Source: Limonium bicolor
Lineage: Eukaryota; Streptophyta; Magnoliopsida; Caryophyllales; Plumbaginaceae
DNA: 64,000 bases
NCBI GenBank assembly: GCA_023374045.1
Contig: CM041781.1
Coordinates: 142,716,982-142,780,981, forward strand
Reading direction: 5' to 3'
In this document: positions 33,772-45,888 of the stretch, one piece after another
How the letters are laid out: each line of letters begins with the position of its first letter
How positions within the stretch are numbered: the stretch's first letter is position 1
The notes under the pieces: generated by a model
Database searches by the model: none
Told to the model about the DNA's origin: nothing
Seen by the model: the letters and a program-made list of their open reading frames with translations, nothing else
Position numbers and translations under genes: made by a program

Positions 33772-34915
33772 AACACCTTCTTGAACCAAGGGCTAAAAAC
33801 CCCTCCTAAAAGCTTCAAAAGGTAAACCCTAGAATTTGTTTAAAACATCTCAATGAGTTAGTATAAAGCTAAGGGTTAGTATATTAATTATACTTGTTTT
33901 GTATGCTTTAGGTGATGGGAATGGAGTTTGGCAACTCCATTCCCCACAAAATCGAATTGGACAAGGAAGAGAAGAGGAGGAGTGGAAAAGGAATGAAGGA
34001 ATTGTAAGCTCGGTAAGAGCTCTTTCTTGAATGGTAAATTTAATGCATTAGAGTAATGGGTATGGGTAAACCAATTTAAGGAACCCAAAATATTCTGTTG
34101 GTATTGTAGTATTGGAATCTTGTGTATTTGTGAACTAGTATGTAAATTATAGGCCATAGAGCCAAGAGTATTGTATATGAGTATTAATATTGTGGATTGA
34201 GGAAGTATTGATGAATTGGTATTGTAATGATTGCTGGTAGGACCCTTGTATGGGTGTGGCTAGAATAGGCATGAATTTGGTGAGAAGGTGTATGTGTGGC
34301 TAAGTAAGAAAAGTAGATGAGCTATGGCAAAATTTTGGTAGGAATATGTACAATTATGGATGACTTGGTGAATGGGAGAACCAAGGTGTGTATTGAAGTT
34401 ATTAGAGATATTTAGTAACTATGGATTGGTACTTGTAGTATGAGTATGTGAAAGTGTAAAATCTGTAGCAAGAAGTAGTATAATGCATTGGAGGAACTAG
34501 GAGAAACTAGGTGTGCTTGGAGAGCCTAAAGTGTGAAGTAAACCACTTTGTAACAGATTTTGAAAGGAGCTAGATAATGGGAATGATTGAGTGGAAGGTA
34601 ATGTAATGAGGATATTAGTAGTGGTATTGGTAGTAAGAGTATTGAATGATAAAGGTTAGGTTGAAAATCTGTAGCATTTGAGGAAAGAGCAAAATCTGTA
34701 ACATTGGTGAAATGGGAACTAGTATAAGTGTTGAGATGAAATGAGAAAATATTGAGTAAGTTGTGTAAGAATGGAGTAGCAAGTTTGGAGAATGAATTAA
34801 GGTGATTTAGAGCATGTAAATGAGTTGTAAACATGTGGGGAAGTATTGGTAAAGATTGGGGAAGTAATGGGTAAATAAATCAGTTGAAAACAGATTTTAA
34901 ACCTGAAGTACTGGG

Positions 34916-35245
34916 CCGGACCGGACTTGCGACCGGACTTGCAAGTTCGGTCGAGCCCAGATTTACAAAGACGGGAAACCTTCTGGAATCGACCGGACTT
35001 GCGACCGGACATGCAAGTTCGGTCGGACCAGAAAATTCTCCCATCTGAAACCTTCTGGAATGGACCGAACTTGCGACCGGACTTGCAAGTTCGGTCGGCC
35101 AGAAAAATTTCCGTAACGCAAGCTACTGGAATGGACCGAACTTGCAACCGGACTTGCAAGTTCGGTCGAGCCAGAAATTTCCCGTACTAATAGCTACTGG
35201 GATGGACCGGACTTGCAAGGTCGGTCGCAAGTCCGGTCGAGTAAA
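34916..35245. repeat. Five-unit palindromic array in the B LTR
   Basis: Five units of about 71-73 bp with GGACCGGACTTGCGACC facing GGACTTGCAAGTTCGGTC, each preceded by TTCTGGAAT or TACTGGAAT. The last unit is altered in arm order. The copy at 44937-45265 is almost identical. Unit number, period and odd last unit match the A LTR array. Confidence 0.88.
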
Positions 35246-35580
35246 AAAAATGTTTTAATTATATGATTATAGCAATCATATATACATATATATATGCCTA
35301 TATACATATATGCATATATATGTAGTAATACACCATTAATGAAGTAATAATGGTAAGAAAGTAAGTAAATGGGTAAGGAAGCAAGCTTAAGAAGTAATAA
35401 GGAAAAGAATGGGTTGATAACCACGTATGAAAATAATGAAGTAGTAAGTATACATGAAAGTATCAATGAAGGAGTAAGTTAGATCAATAATAGATCATTG
35501 ATCATACTACTTCGTGTATGTGTAGGGATCAAATAGTTGATCACCAAAGGAAACCGGTAGTGCGAAAACAACGGTGTACG

Positions 35581-36534
35581 GTATGATTTCTTCATGCTCT
35601 GTATCCTAACCTGGTTACCCCGATTCATGTGCTTATGTGATCGCCAACAAGATAAATGCACGAATCGGACTTATACTGCACTTAACTGAGCTTGAACTAT
35701 TTGTTCTTGTTGTATTTCTTTGAACAATTAGTTTGTATAATTCATGAAATGAATGAATGGATTTGAGAAGTATGTGTAAGTATTATGTACTTGAGTATTG
35801 TATGTATGTATGGAAATGAAGTATTGACTTCTACTAATTCCTAACATTCTAACTCCTAACTTGAGTAATGAGTAAATGGAATGAGTAGAAGTCCGATATA
35901 GTTTCGGCCACGCGTGAGGATAAGGAAATACAAGAGGTTGGATCCGAATCTTGGCTGTAATCTTTTCCATGGTCCAATTCCCTTGTATGGGTAGCATTCT
36001 GGATTAGTGGGCCACCCTAAAGCCCGGTGGTGGGATGAAGTAATCCCTACCCAGAGGTCATACCGACTTAACTGGAAGTAAAGTATGTAAGAAGTAAGTA
36101 TTGTATGTGTATTGGTCTTGACTATTGTAAGTCATTGACCGGAAGTAAAGAGTATCGAACACCCGATTAAACCGGGTGTGTAATGAAGCTAACTGGACCT
36201 TTGTATGTATTGGAGAATTGTATCTCCGTATTGCGTAATGGATATGTAATGGGTATGTAATGCGTATGTGTAACCCGAAAGATGGTAGGTAAGCATTGGT
36301 TGACTTGTATTGTCTTCCAAGCAGGTATTGTACTGTGCGTATGTATGTATACTTGTGTAGTATTGTAGTATCGTGAATGAAAGCATGTATGTATGTATGT
36401 ATGAATGTATGTATTGCAAAATGAATTGCATGTATTCGACCAAATGGTCGGCGTACCCTCGCTAGTACGCGGGGTATGCGGTTATCATATTCAGCGAAAG
36501 CTGACCCCCTCGGGGGAACGTTTTTAGTGTGCAG
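35581..36534 (+). other. Candidate LTR intron in B
   Basis: Donor-like GTGTACG|GTATGA at 35581 and acceptor-like GTGTGCAG|GTACC ending at 36534 (954 bases; 51930-52876 in the 3' LTR). Just before the acceptor is TCAGC-GAAA-GCTGA, a stem with a GNRA loop (36491-36504), then a CCCCC/GGGGG stem (36505-36516). Transcript evidence is lacking. Confidence 0.42.
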
Positions 36535-36858
36535 GTACCCGAAGCGAATACGGTCAAGGTAAGAGACCGGTGGCACGCCTTGTAATTAGAAGTATCTAGT
36601 TTGTGAGGAAGGGGTAGCAGATTGACTCCTAGTGAGTATGTATGAATTTGGGAGAAGTACGGTATTGACTTTGGAACCTAGTAAACTCGGTATGTGTAGC
36701 GTATTATCTTGTACTGAATTGTTGAGTATTGTATTGAATGGAGCATTGTATCGAATGGAGTATCGTAGTATCCAGTATGTAATGAGAGTATGTATTGTAT
36801 TGAGTAGTACTCGGATATTCCGGTCCATCAGACCGATGCTGTATGTATTAGTAGCCTT

Positions 36859-36880
36859 GTTAGTCACGTGGGTGACTAAC
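36859..36880 (+). other. Conserved LTR 3'-end hairpin (B)
   Basis: GTTAGTCAC pairs with GTGACTAAC around GTGG. Equivalent hairpins are in D (8763-8784), A (33661-33682) and F (51758-51777), always followed by a GTG(T/C)(A/C)AC(A)CC-type stretch and TTCCGCTG(C). The stem bases covary. Confidence 0.7.
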
Positions 36881-36989
36881 GGCATTGTGCCACCCGCCGT
36901 TGAGTATGAATGTATCCGCTGCGTGAGAACGAACGTATAAGGAGATTGGACGGTAATGACGGTATTAGCGGTAGGGGTGTTACAAAAAG

Positions 36990-37017
36990 TGGTATCAGAG
37001 CGAAGTATAGCTCTGAT
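36990..37017 (+). promoter_or_regulatory. Primer-binding site of B, buried in a hairpin
   Basis: TGGTATCAGAGC (36990-37001), initiator tRNA-Met type. ATCAGAGCGA (36994-37003) pairs with TAGCTCTGAT (37008-37017) around AGTA, with one mismatch. Confidence 0.88.
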
Positions 37018-39020
37018 GACTGGAAATACCGAGTTTAGGAAATACCGAGTTAGGAATTAGGAGCTTAGGGCTATGGGCTGAGTGATAGCATTAGAGAGAT
37101 GCTAGTTAGGAACTTCCGGTGAGTACCGGATACCTACAACACCAGTCCCGCCCACCGCAAACCCCATTGTATAACTTGGGAAAGGATGCCAGAGAGAAGA
37201 AAAGTCTTCTCATACTCGGGGAAAACCCGATCTGGCAGTTGTGGAGCAATCACACAGTAAACAAGAACCGACGTATGGTAGATTCCAAGAAATGGAAGAC
37301 CCGGATATGGATCCCGGTTGCACAACAATACCCGCACTTAACAGCGGTGGAATAAGCACTCCAACCACTAGGAGGCTATAACTTGCAACAGCATGGGGCG
37401 ACATGCTTAGCAGTCGCAGAATCTAGCTAAACAACCAGCAACAGGAAAGGAAGCACTAACCGTGCAACAGAATGGAAGCAGGAGCAGTAACAAAACCCGG
37501 GACACGAGTCTACGGGATAGTAATACCTAAATAACACCATCAACGGTACGCTAACTGACTACGGACATAGTCATGAGTGGTTACCTCCGAAACTACAATG
37601 CCCAAAGGTTATAATACCTGGCCGACATAGCTTACACAGCTACAAGAATATCCACGGGATATGAACCGATAGGACTACAAGAGTAGTGCCTAAACAAGCT
37701 AAGGCTCAGTAACCACAACAAACGTGTGGGGACGAACAACAAGGAAGAACGCAACCAAATAAAAAGGGGATCTCCAAGGATTGGAGAAGTACCCCGATCA
37801 ATGACAGTCATGTCACGATCACAGAGGAACTACTTAAAAGATTAAGTATCCCAAACACAGATCAACAAGATCAAGGGAAGAGTCAACAAGACCACCAAAC
37901 ACGGATGGAAACCATACCGTGACCAGTAGAGGTGTACCCAAAAACCACCAGTACCACGCACTTGCCACGGCAAGTGCAGTAAGAACAGGAATATGTAAAG
38001 GAACTCTAACATACCACTGGTACATAGGAATGTACCGTGACCGCAAAGAAGCGACTACAGGATTACACATCCTAAAAATTGGAGGATGGAAATCTGGGGA
38101 AGGCCTAACGGCCCGACCATTATACAAGGATATACCAGTCAGCAGAAGCTGTACTTGGTCAGGACCTCAAACATGGCTACGCCATGAAGAACTTCTTTTG
38201 ACACTGAACTACAACTTTAAAACCCAAATTTTCTTTCAAAACCACAAACCTTTTTTTTCTAAGCCTTGGATTTTTTTTTAAACAAAACCAACTAAATTAC
38301 GGTGAGTATCATAGAATGATACAAGAGGAGTTGACAATAGAATACTTCACCTAGGCGTGTGACGAACACTACGAGTGTACCCAATTACGGGATGTGGGAC
38401 AACCGCACTCCGAAGGAGCTTGCGGGCCTGACACATAGTTAGGTAAGTGGCAACGTATCAACACGGTACCCCACGTATGTATACATGTAATGTACGAAAC
38501 ACGGGAAGTAGTCAACTCCGTCCTACGGACCGCGAGTAAATTCTAACCAGAACAACTGGACACCACAGACAATCAAGGAGAAGGAAACTCAGTTAAGGAA
38601 CAAGTGTAAGGAACTCAGAGAATCTATCTGAAGATAAGGAATGAAGACGGGGAAGGTGCAAAGAGCACATACTAGTAAGCAAAGACGTTGGATATGTCTC
38701 AAGTAGTTCAAGCAATCACCTGACAGCTAGGAGGGATACCCAGACTGAACACAGTAAGGCATAGGCTTAATGTGAACATGAAAATGCTCAACAGACGGGA
38801 CAGAGTTCCCAAGAGCAATCACAAGATCACCATGAAGTATAATCCATCATTGGAGAGGATACTAAACCTAGTCTAAAATACTAGGTAAAAGCATAAACAG
38901 TCTACCAAGAATGGGAGACGTTATACCCCTAAAGGGAATAGCTTAAATACGATACCACAAGGCGGTATATAGCGGACACATCATGCCATAGACATTAGCG
39001 GATGTAACGGCATAACTAAC

Positions 39021-39049
39021 AACACCCAGGAGCAATCCTCGAAGGGTGT
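39021..39049 (+). other. Conserved interior hairpin with GCAA tetraloop (B)
   Basis: ACACCC/GGGTGT outer stem and AGGA-GCAA-TCCT inner stem, as in A at 17440-17469. The bulge differs (CGAA in B, TGAG in A) while the paired bases and loop are kept. Confidence 0.65.
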
Positions 39050-40579
39050 CTGGAACGACAACATCGAATGAAGTGTCATGATAAGAGCACGACAACTAGA
39101 ACGAACACTCGGTTAAGACACCGAAGGGATTCACTTAATAGGAAATACCCTAGTCTACAAAAGGCACTGATCAGCACCAGATTGCCTAAGAGTCTCCTAC
39201 GAACGGAAGCGTGATGTCACGACTTACCATGGAGCCCAGTAAATACCTCCAACCTATAGGGTACACAAAGAATGGAAACGTGTATAAGCAGCTTGCAAAG
39301 AGCATAGCTTGCAGCAATAAGGCTTAAAAGCCACCAACCAACTACGTTGTGTGAACTCAAACGGTGGCAAAACCCACACCATTACTAATAGGACTTGCAA
39401 GAAATATTATCCCATATGACAAGAAATCAACAACTGGACCATCCATTCAAACCCAACCTTTTGAGTGGCTTGGAGTAATGGTCAACTCAGCGTCACTGTC
39501 ACTAGAGCATCAGTCTAGTATGCAGTTGACAAGCTTTAACTACGGTCATGCCTTCTGTAGCAATGATAACACAGGGGCATAGAAATCGGGATAAATGCCA
39601 ACATTGGCCTAGTCCACGTCTGGACACTACAGAAACTCGAGGAAAAGTACCCCTCGTTAATCGAAGACCACCAAGGTGGCGAAGACGTGAACCCCTTAGA
39701 AGGGGATTCCATCTACTATAACAACAAAACTTGTGCGTATAGATACTGCCAAGAGACAACGAATAAGGAAATGAGATTTCCAACCCACTACGCCTACGAG
39801 AGGCTGTGGACTGCAGAAGCACATCGCTTAAGAGCATCGAAGCTCGAAAGAGTAAGTATACTCCTTATGCACCCAATCATGTGGTGAACCATTGTATAAA
39901 TACTTACATGGTAAACCTTGTCATGAGACCTATGAGTGGAAACACACCCCTCAACGAGAACTTTCACCTACCAGTGATAGAATACTCTTTAATTAGAGAA
40001 CGGGACCAGAAGACCCTTGAAGCTTCTTGGGATGTCCCGGTAGTATAAAGACAAAAGGAAACTGCACAGCTAGAGCCTACAACCAATGCTCAGCACTGAG
40101 GAGACAGTAATTATCAGAAACAATTAATGTGAGTGCACATTGGCACCACGAATGACCAACGCTCAAGAGAGCCGATAACCCGATGAATCACTTCATCCAT
40201 AGTCAACCAAGCCACTTGGTAAATTGCATTATCGATTATGAAATAATGTGAGGTAAGCCAACCCACACATGAAACCTGAATGGAAACAAAACATTCCCGC
40301 ATTAGGAATATAGTAACATTGCGGTATGCTACGACAACCGCCATACACACGAACAGAGGAAACCCTCAGTATTCATACCATAAGGAAATGGTGCCAATGG
40401 CAATGGCAATGAGTAAGGAGGAACTACCACAGTAACGAAGACAGTAAAAATGATGTCATGTAATGAGTAAGAGTATGGTGCGCAATAAGCGACCGCTAGG
40501 AGGAAGTAGTAAGACGATGACACGGAGTATAAGTATGAGAAGACAGGCAGAAATATCCATCCCTATCACATATGTGAAT

Positions 40580-40670
40580 TACTGTCAAGCGTTTACGCCT
40601 CTGCACTCTGTATGGCTGAGTGTTTTGGTATTGCAATTGTACAGTTAATGATCTAGTGGGATAGCTAGCA
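40580..40670. other. Conserved non-coding island 2 (B)
   Basis: Counterpart of 18340-18430 in A, with CTGTCAAGCGTTTACGCCTC and AGTGGGATAGCTAG. Confidence 0.65.
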
Positions 40671-41486
40671 ATATGGAAAATGTAAACCGTAGTAAGCCCT
40701 TCTTTTCACCGACAAACATGGCATAAGCTAGTTAACCCAGCTTAGCAACAAACCATGCGGCCTAAGGCCAAAGAAGCACGAAGAGAGTAAAACACATTAA
40801 CAATCACAAGATGTGAATTCCATTGGAATAAAAAGGTGAAAGAAGACTGAAGAAAGTCACTTGGACCGATGCATTGAGAATGCAAGGTCATACAAGTACA
40901 GAACACTTGTACTGAACCAGAAGAACTAGTGTAATCCCGAAGCTATTGACAACAGAGGAAGCACTACAACTAAGTAGTGACCTAACCTCGCCGACAATAA
41001 GTCGGAGGAACTTAGTGAACAATCGTGGGAGTACGAACAGAAGGTATAATAGATTGCCAAAGAGCTGGTTATAAAATCTAAACTCATGGAGTTCAAGCAC
41101 GGTAAAAGAATACCACATTTATTTAGTAAACCTTATCTCCACAATTGAGGGATAAAAGGTGATGTATAGCACATTAAGGATAACATGGAGGGTGAATAAC
41201 CCAAGTTATCAGGGTCGCACAGCAGAAGCTAGTGGGCCCTAGCTAGGAAATGTAATACACCTAGTAAGTATGAAAGAATGGCTATTAATGCCTTGAAGCC
41301 TAATAGGCTAGAACTGAATTAATTATGAGTTAAATAAACTCATGTACGAATCCTCGTGCAAAGACTAGACCATTCGTATGGCTAAGACCCTTTGACCAGA
41401 GCATATGGTATAGTATATCGTAATGAAGCTAAACGCTTCAGATTGCCCAAATCGAGTAAACCAATGTTTAATAGTAACATATGGTA

Positions 41487-41523
41487 GATTACGTGGGCGT
41501 AATCCCTTTTAAGGGGGGTAGAG
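41487..41523 (+). promoter_or_regulatory. Internal polypurine-tract-like module (B)
   Basis: Hairpin GATTACG/CGTAATC (41487-41504) then AAGGGGGGTAGAG (41511-41523), 1.23 kb before the 3' LTR, as in A. Confidence 0.6.
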
Positions 41524-42150
41524 TGAAAACCGCTTTCTGCAAGTTTTATAAATAAAACACATAAAACTATAATGTGCATAGCACAAACGAGAATTTATTC
41601 GATGAGTGGTACTTACGTTATATAAACATATATATTCATTCATAGTGAAATTGTGGTAACTAAGCATTAGACATGCAAATACCATAGGGCGAATATACCC
41701 ACCTTGTAACCCAGTGTAAGAGTATTAGTAAAGAAGAGTAATGGGTAGTGGACGGAGCTCCACAAGTATTGAAACCCTTAAAGAAGTAGTACGAATGGAT
41801 TAAGAGTAGTAGAGGAATGTAACCATGAGTAGTGTATTCGTAAGTATGTTATTGGAAGTAAATCGAGGACAACCGAATTTCCTAAGTACTGTAGTCGTTA
41901 GCTAGAATATTTGAGATGAAGGAGAGTAGTGAATGGAAGTAGTAACAGACGATGAAGTGAGTATATAGGTATTGAATCTTGAAGCAAGTATTTGGAAGTA
42001 GAGTGAGGATGATTGATGGACTGAATTCCATCCTTTGGAGATGTGTGAAATTGTAATCACGACTAGGCAGAGTAAAAAGATAGAAAATTGAAATAATCAA
42101 CTATCTGTTTGTTTGGAACTGATGTGGGAAGTCGAACTTGATCCTGATTA

Positions 42151-42240
42151 GATCGAGGGAAACCGAACACAAATTGGGGTGGAAAGATAGTTCAACAATG
42201 ATGCTGATCACATCAGGGTTGAACGATTCTTGAAGCTCCC
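42151..42240. other. Conserved non-coding island 3 (B)
   Basis: Counterpart of 19656-19745 in A. GTTCAAC/GTTGAAC pairs perfectly here and encloses GATG/CATC. Confidence 0.7.
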
Positions 42241-42715
42241 CTTAAGTGGTCACAAGAATCACATAGGATAGAAGTAATGATTATAAATTGGAATTTGAAG
42301 TTGTGTGTTCTAGAAAAATTTTAATTGGTAGTAGTGAAAGAATTTCCTTTAGTATGGAGAATGAGGATCTGCTAGAAGTGTGTAGCGAAGAAGATAGTAA
42401 GGTAGTATGTTGTATTATTCCAAGGGCAGCGGGACATAGAGGAGTCCTATGTCTAGATGACCTGAGTGCCTGCGGGAATGGGTTGTGTATTGCATTGCTT
42501 TGGGGGTAGCTTTGCACTGTATGTACGTGTAAACCTTGTAATAAGGAACCGGATAGTTGGTAGTAGTACGGATTGTAATAACTATTGTATATTGGTATGA
42601 AATGGTATGGAGAAACCTCGAGTAACGAATTTGGGAATTGAAAGGAGGAGGAATGTATGGCCTTGGTATTAGGCAAGTATAATTGAGGAAGTATTGTAAC
42701 CCTATAACCTTGAGT

Positions 42716-42750
42716 AACTTTGAGGACAAAGTTTCTTAAGGGGGGTAGAT
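42716..42750 (+). promoter_or_regulatory. Polypurine tract of B with preceding hairpin
   Basis: AACTTTG/CAAAGTT (42716-42733) then AAGGGGGGTAGAT (42738-42750) directly before the 3' LTR. Confidence 0.85.
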
Positions 42751-45559
42751 TGAAATACCCCGAACTTAAATATAAGGATTAAAATTTATCTAATACGTAT
42801 TTAAGGGCCTAAGGGTACCTAATTAACATTGGTAAGAAAAAATAAATCCAAAAGAAATAAAGAAACGCTTAAAAGGCGAAAAACGCGAAATAAGCGTTAA
42901 ATGACCATAGGAGGTATGAGACCTCGGTTAGCGTATTATATGGATTCCAAAGGTTTAATAAGACCTAAATAATATATGGGAACAACTCCCGAAGAAAACG
43001 GATCCAAGAAAACCCGAAAACGTGATTTTAAGTGGTCAAACGGACCCGTAAAAATTATAAATCATTAAATAAATATTATTAAGCATTTAGGAAGCCTAAT
43101 AACCAATAAAAATAAAGAGACGAGAAAATTCCGGAAAATGGACTCGGTTAGTGAATAGTACCTAAACCGGGTAAAATAACGAGCGTTTTCTGCAAAAGAC
43201 GAAAAACGCTCCAGCTAGTGTAACAGTGGGGGCCGGTTTTAAGGGGTATAAACAGCCTCTCTCTCTCACACACACACAAGTAACAAATAAGTAAATCAAT
43301 AAGCAAAAGCAAAAGTACAAAAAGTAGAAAAGATACTCTCTCACCTCACTTTTCTATTCTCTCTCCAATTCCTTTCCCTCTCTCTCATGGTGGACTCCCC
43401 CTCCTGAACCTCTCTTCTTCCTCCTCTGGTGGGAACCGATTTTTGAGCTCTCCAAATAGCTCCCATGGCAACTCCACCTTCTACCTCAAGCTCTAGCTCC
43501 ATTTGAGCTCCAAATGTAAAATAAAATACATATTTGAACTCCCCTCATCATCCTCTATCATTCCCTCTTTTCAAAATTCGAAAAGGATGAGTTTCATCTC
43601 CATGGGTTTTCCCCATTTGAAGAGAAAAGCGCACCATTATGGAGCTTGGAGTCTCCTCTTTCCAACAAGGTAAGAATCTCTATGAAAGACCTCACTTTTC
43701 TCATCTCTTGGGTATAACCGATTTTCCCCTCTCTATCACCTTGTTTTCCCTCTTGTTTTGGAGCTTTGTTTCAACCCTCCAATGGTGGTGAGAACACCAT
43801 CTTGAACCAAGGGCTAAAACCCATCCTAAAAGCTTCAAAAGGTAAACCCTAGAAATTTGTTTAAAACATCTCAATGAGTTAGTATAAAGCTAAGGGTTAG
43901 TATTAATTATACTTGTTTTGTATGCTTTAGGTGATGGGAATGGAGTTTGGCAACTCCATTCCCCACAAAATCGAATTGGACAAGGAAGAGAAGAGGAGGA
44001 GTGGAAAAGGAATGAAGGAATTGTAAGCTCGAGGTAAGAGCTCTTTCTTGAATGGTAAATTTAATGCATTAGAGTAATGGGTATGGGTAAACCAATTTAA
44101 GGAACCCAAAATATTCTGTTGGTATTGTAGTATTGGAATCTTGTGTATTTGTGAACTAGTATGTAAATTATAGGCCATAGAGCCAAGAGTATTGTATATG
44201 AGTATTAATATTGTGGATTGAGGAAGTATTGATGAATTGGTATTGTAATGATTACTGGTAGGACCCTTGTATGGGTGTGGCTAGAATAGGCATGAATTTG
44301 GTGAGAAGGTGTATGTGTGGCTAAGTAAGAAAAGTAGATGAGCTATGGCAAAATTTTGGTAGGAATATGTACAATTATGGATGACTTGGTGAATGGGAGA
44401 ACCAAGGTGTGTATTGAAGTTAGTGGAGATATTTAGTAACTATGGATAGGTACTTGTAGTATGAGTATGTGAAAGTGTAAAATCTGTAGCAAGAAGTAGT
44501 ATAATGCATTGGAGGAACTAGGAGAAACTAGGTGTGCTTGGAGAGCCTAAAGTGTGAAGTAAACCACTTTGTAACAGATTTTGAAAGGAGCTAGATAATA
44601 TGAAGGATTGAGTGGAAGGTAATGTAATGAGGATATTAGTAGTGGTATTGGTAGTAAGAGTATTGAATGATAAAGGTTAGGTTGAAAATCTGTAGCATTT
44701 GAGGAAAGAGCAAAATCTGTAACATTGGTGAAATGGGAACTAGTATAAGTGTTGAGATGAAATGAGAAAATATTGAGTAAGTTGTGTAAGAATGGAGTAG
44801 CAAGTTTGGAGAATGAATTAAGGTGATTTAGAGCATCTAAATGAGTGGTAAACATGTGGGGAAGTATTGGTAAAGATTGGGGAAGTAATGGGTAAATAAA
44901 TCAGTTGAAAACAGATTTTAAACCTGAAGTACTGGGCCGGACCGGACTTGCGACCGGACTTGCAAGTTCGGTCGAGCCCAGATTTACAAAGACGGGAAAC
45001 CTTCTGGAATAGACCGGACTTGCGACCGGACATGCAAGTTCGGTCGGACCAGAAAATTCTCCCATCTGAAACCTTCTGGAATGGACCGAACTTGCGACCG
45101 GACTTGCAAGTTCGGTCGGCCAGAAAAATTTCCGTAACGCAAGCTACTGGAATGGACCGAACTTGCGACCGGACTTGCAAGTTCGGTCGAGCCAGAAATT
45201 TCCCGTACTGATAGCTACTGGGATGGACCGGACTTGCAAGGTTGGTCGCAAGTCCGGTCGAGTAAAAAAAAAATGTTTTAATTATATGATTATAGCAATC
45301 ATATATACATATATATATATGCCTATATACATATATGCATATATATGTAGTAATACACCATTAATGAAGTAATAATGGTAAGAAAGTAAGTAAATGGGTA
45401 AAGAAGCAAGCTTAAGAAGTAATAAGGAAAAGAATGGGTTGATAACCACGTATGAAATAATGAAGTAGTAAGTATACATTGAAAGTATCAATGAAGGAGT
45501 AAGTTAGATCAATAATAGATCATTGATCATACTACTTCGTGTATGTGTAGGGATCAAAT
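42751..45559 (+). mobile_element. 3' LTR of B, left part
   Basis: Begins TGAAATACCCC; matches the 5' LTR with more base substitutions than seen between the A LTRs, in line with B being older. Contains TATAAA (43247-43252) and the palindrome array (44937-45265). Interrupted by F after CAAAT (45555-45559). Confidence 0.92.
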
Positions 45560-45804
45560 TGAAATACCCCTAAACAATTAAACGCTATTTAATATATGTA
45601 ACTTACAACATTAAAAGTATAAAACAAATATATACGTACATATACACAATGTTACAATTATAACGTTATATATAATTAGAACACTACTATAAATAGTTGT
45701 ACCCGTATAATGATGTAATTAAAAACGGGACATAATGAATACAACTAATAACGTGACATGTTAATACAAGTCACTTATATGCAATATATAGGTATAATAA
45801 GGCT

Positions 45805-45888
45805 AAAAAAAAAGAGCAAATATGCTCTAGCCGAGATTCAAAACCGAGACCTTTCGTACCTAACCCGAGACCTTAACCGATTGAGCTG
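45805..45888 (-). other. tRNA-like Pol III promoter unit inside the F LTR
   Basis: On the minus strand: box A CAGCTCAATCGG (45888-45877), box B GGTTTTGAATCTC (45845-45833), hairpin GAGCA/TGCTC (45827-45814) and nine T (45813-45805). Order, spacing and terminator match the E2 unit at 2514-2603 although the sequences differ. Pairing of the T arm is poor. Confidence 0.55.

Larger units (their letters stand above)
33778..36984 (+). mobile_element. 5' LTR of B, right part
   Basis: Continues the LTR cut at 10899 and matches 43796-45559 plus 51885-53328. Contains the palindrome array, a TA-rich microsatellite (35270-35325), candidate intron, GTAT repeats (36385-36415) and the 3'-end hairpin. It ends GGGGTGTTACA before the PBS. 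The site where F inserted in the other LTR is intact here (35551-35560 region, GATCAAATAGTTGATC). Confidence 0.92.
36985..42750 (+). mobile_element. Interior of element B, no recognisable coding sequence
   Basis: 5.77 kb with frames no longer than about 120 codons, none like gag or pol. The order of conserved islands follows the A interior. A relic reading as the end of pol may precede the polypurine tract. Between islands I see nothing else I can name. Confidence 0.8.

Noticed and set aside
36586..36885. Minus-strand frames of about 100 codons conserved in both B LTRs
   Set aside because: The two copies differ by shifts, and similarity is explained by their being LTR copies. The DNA here is better explained by conserved hairpins.
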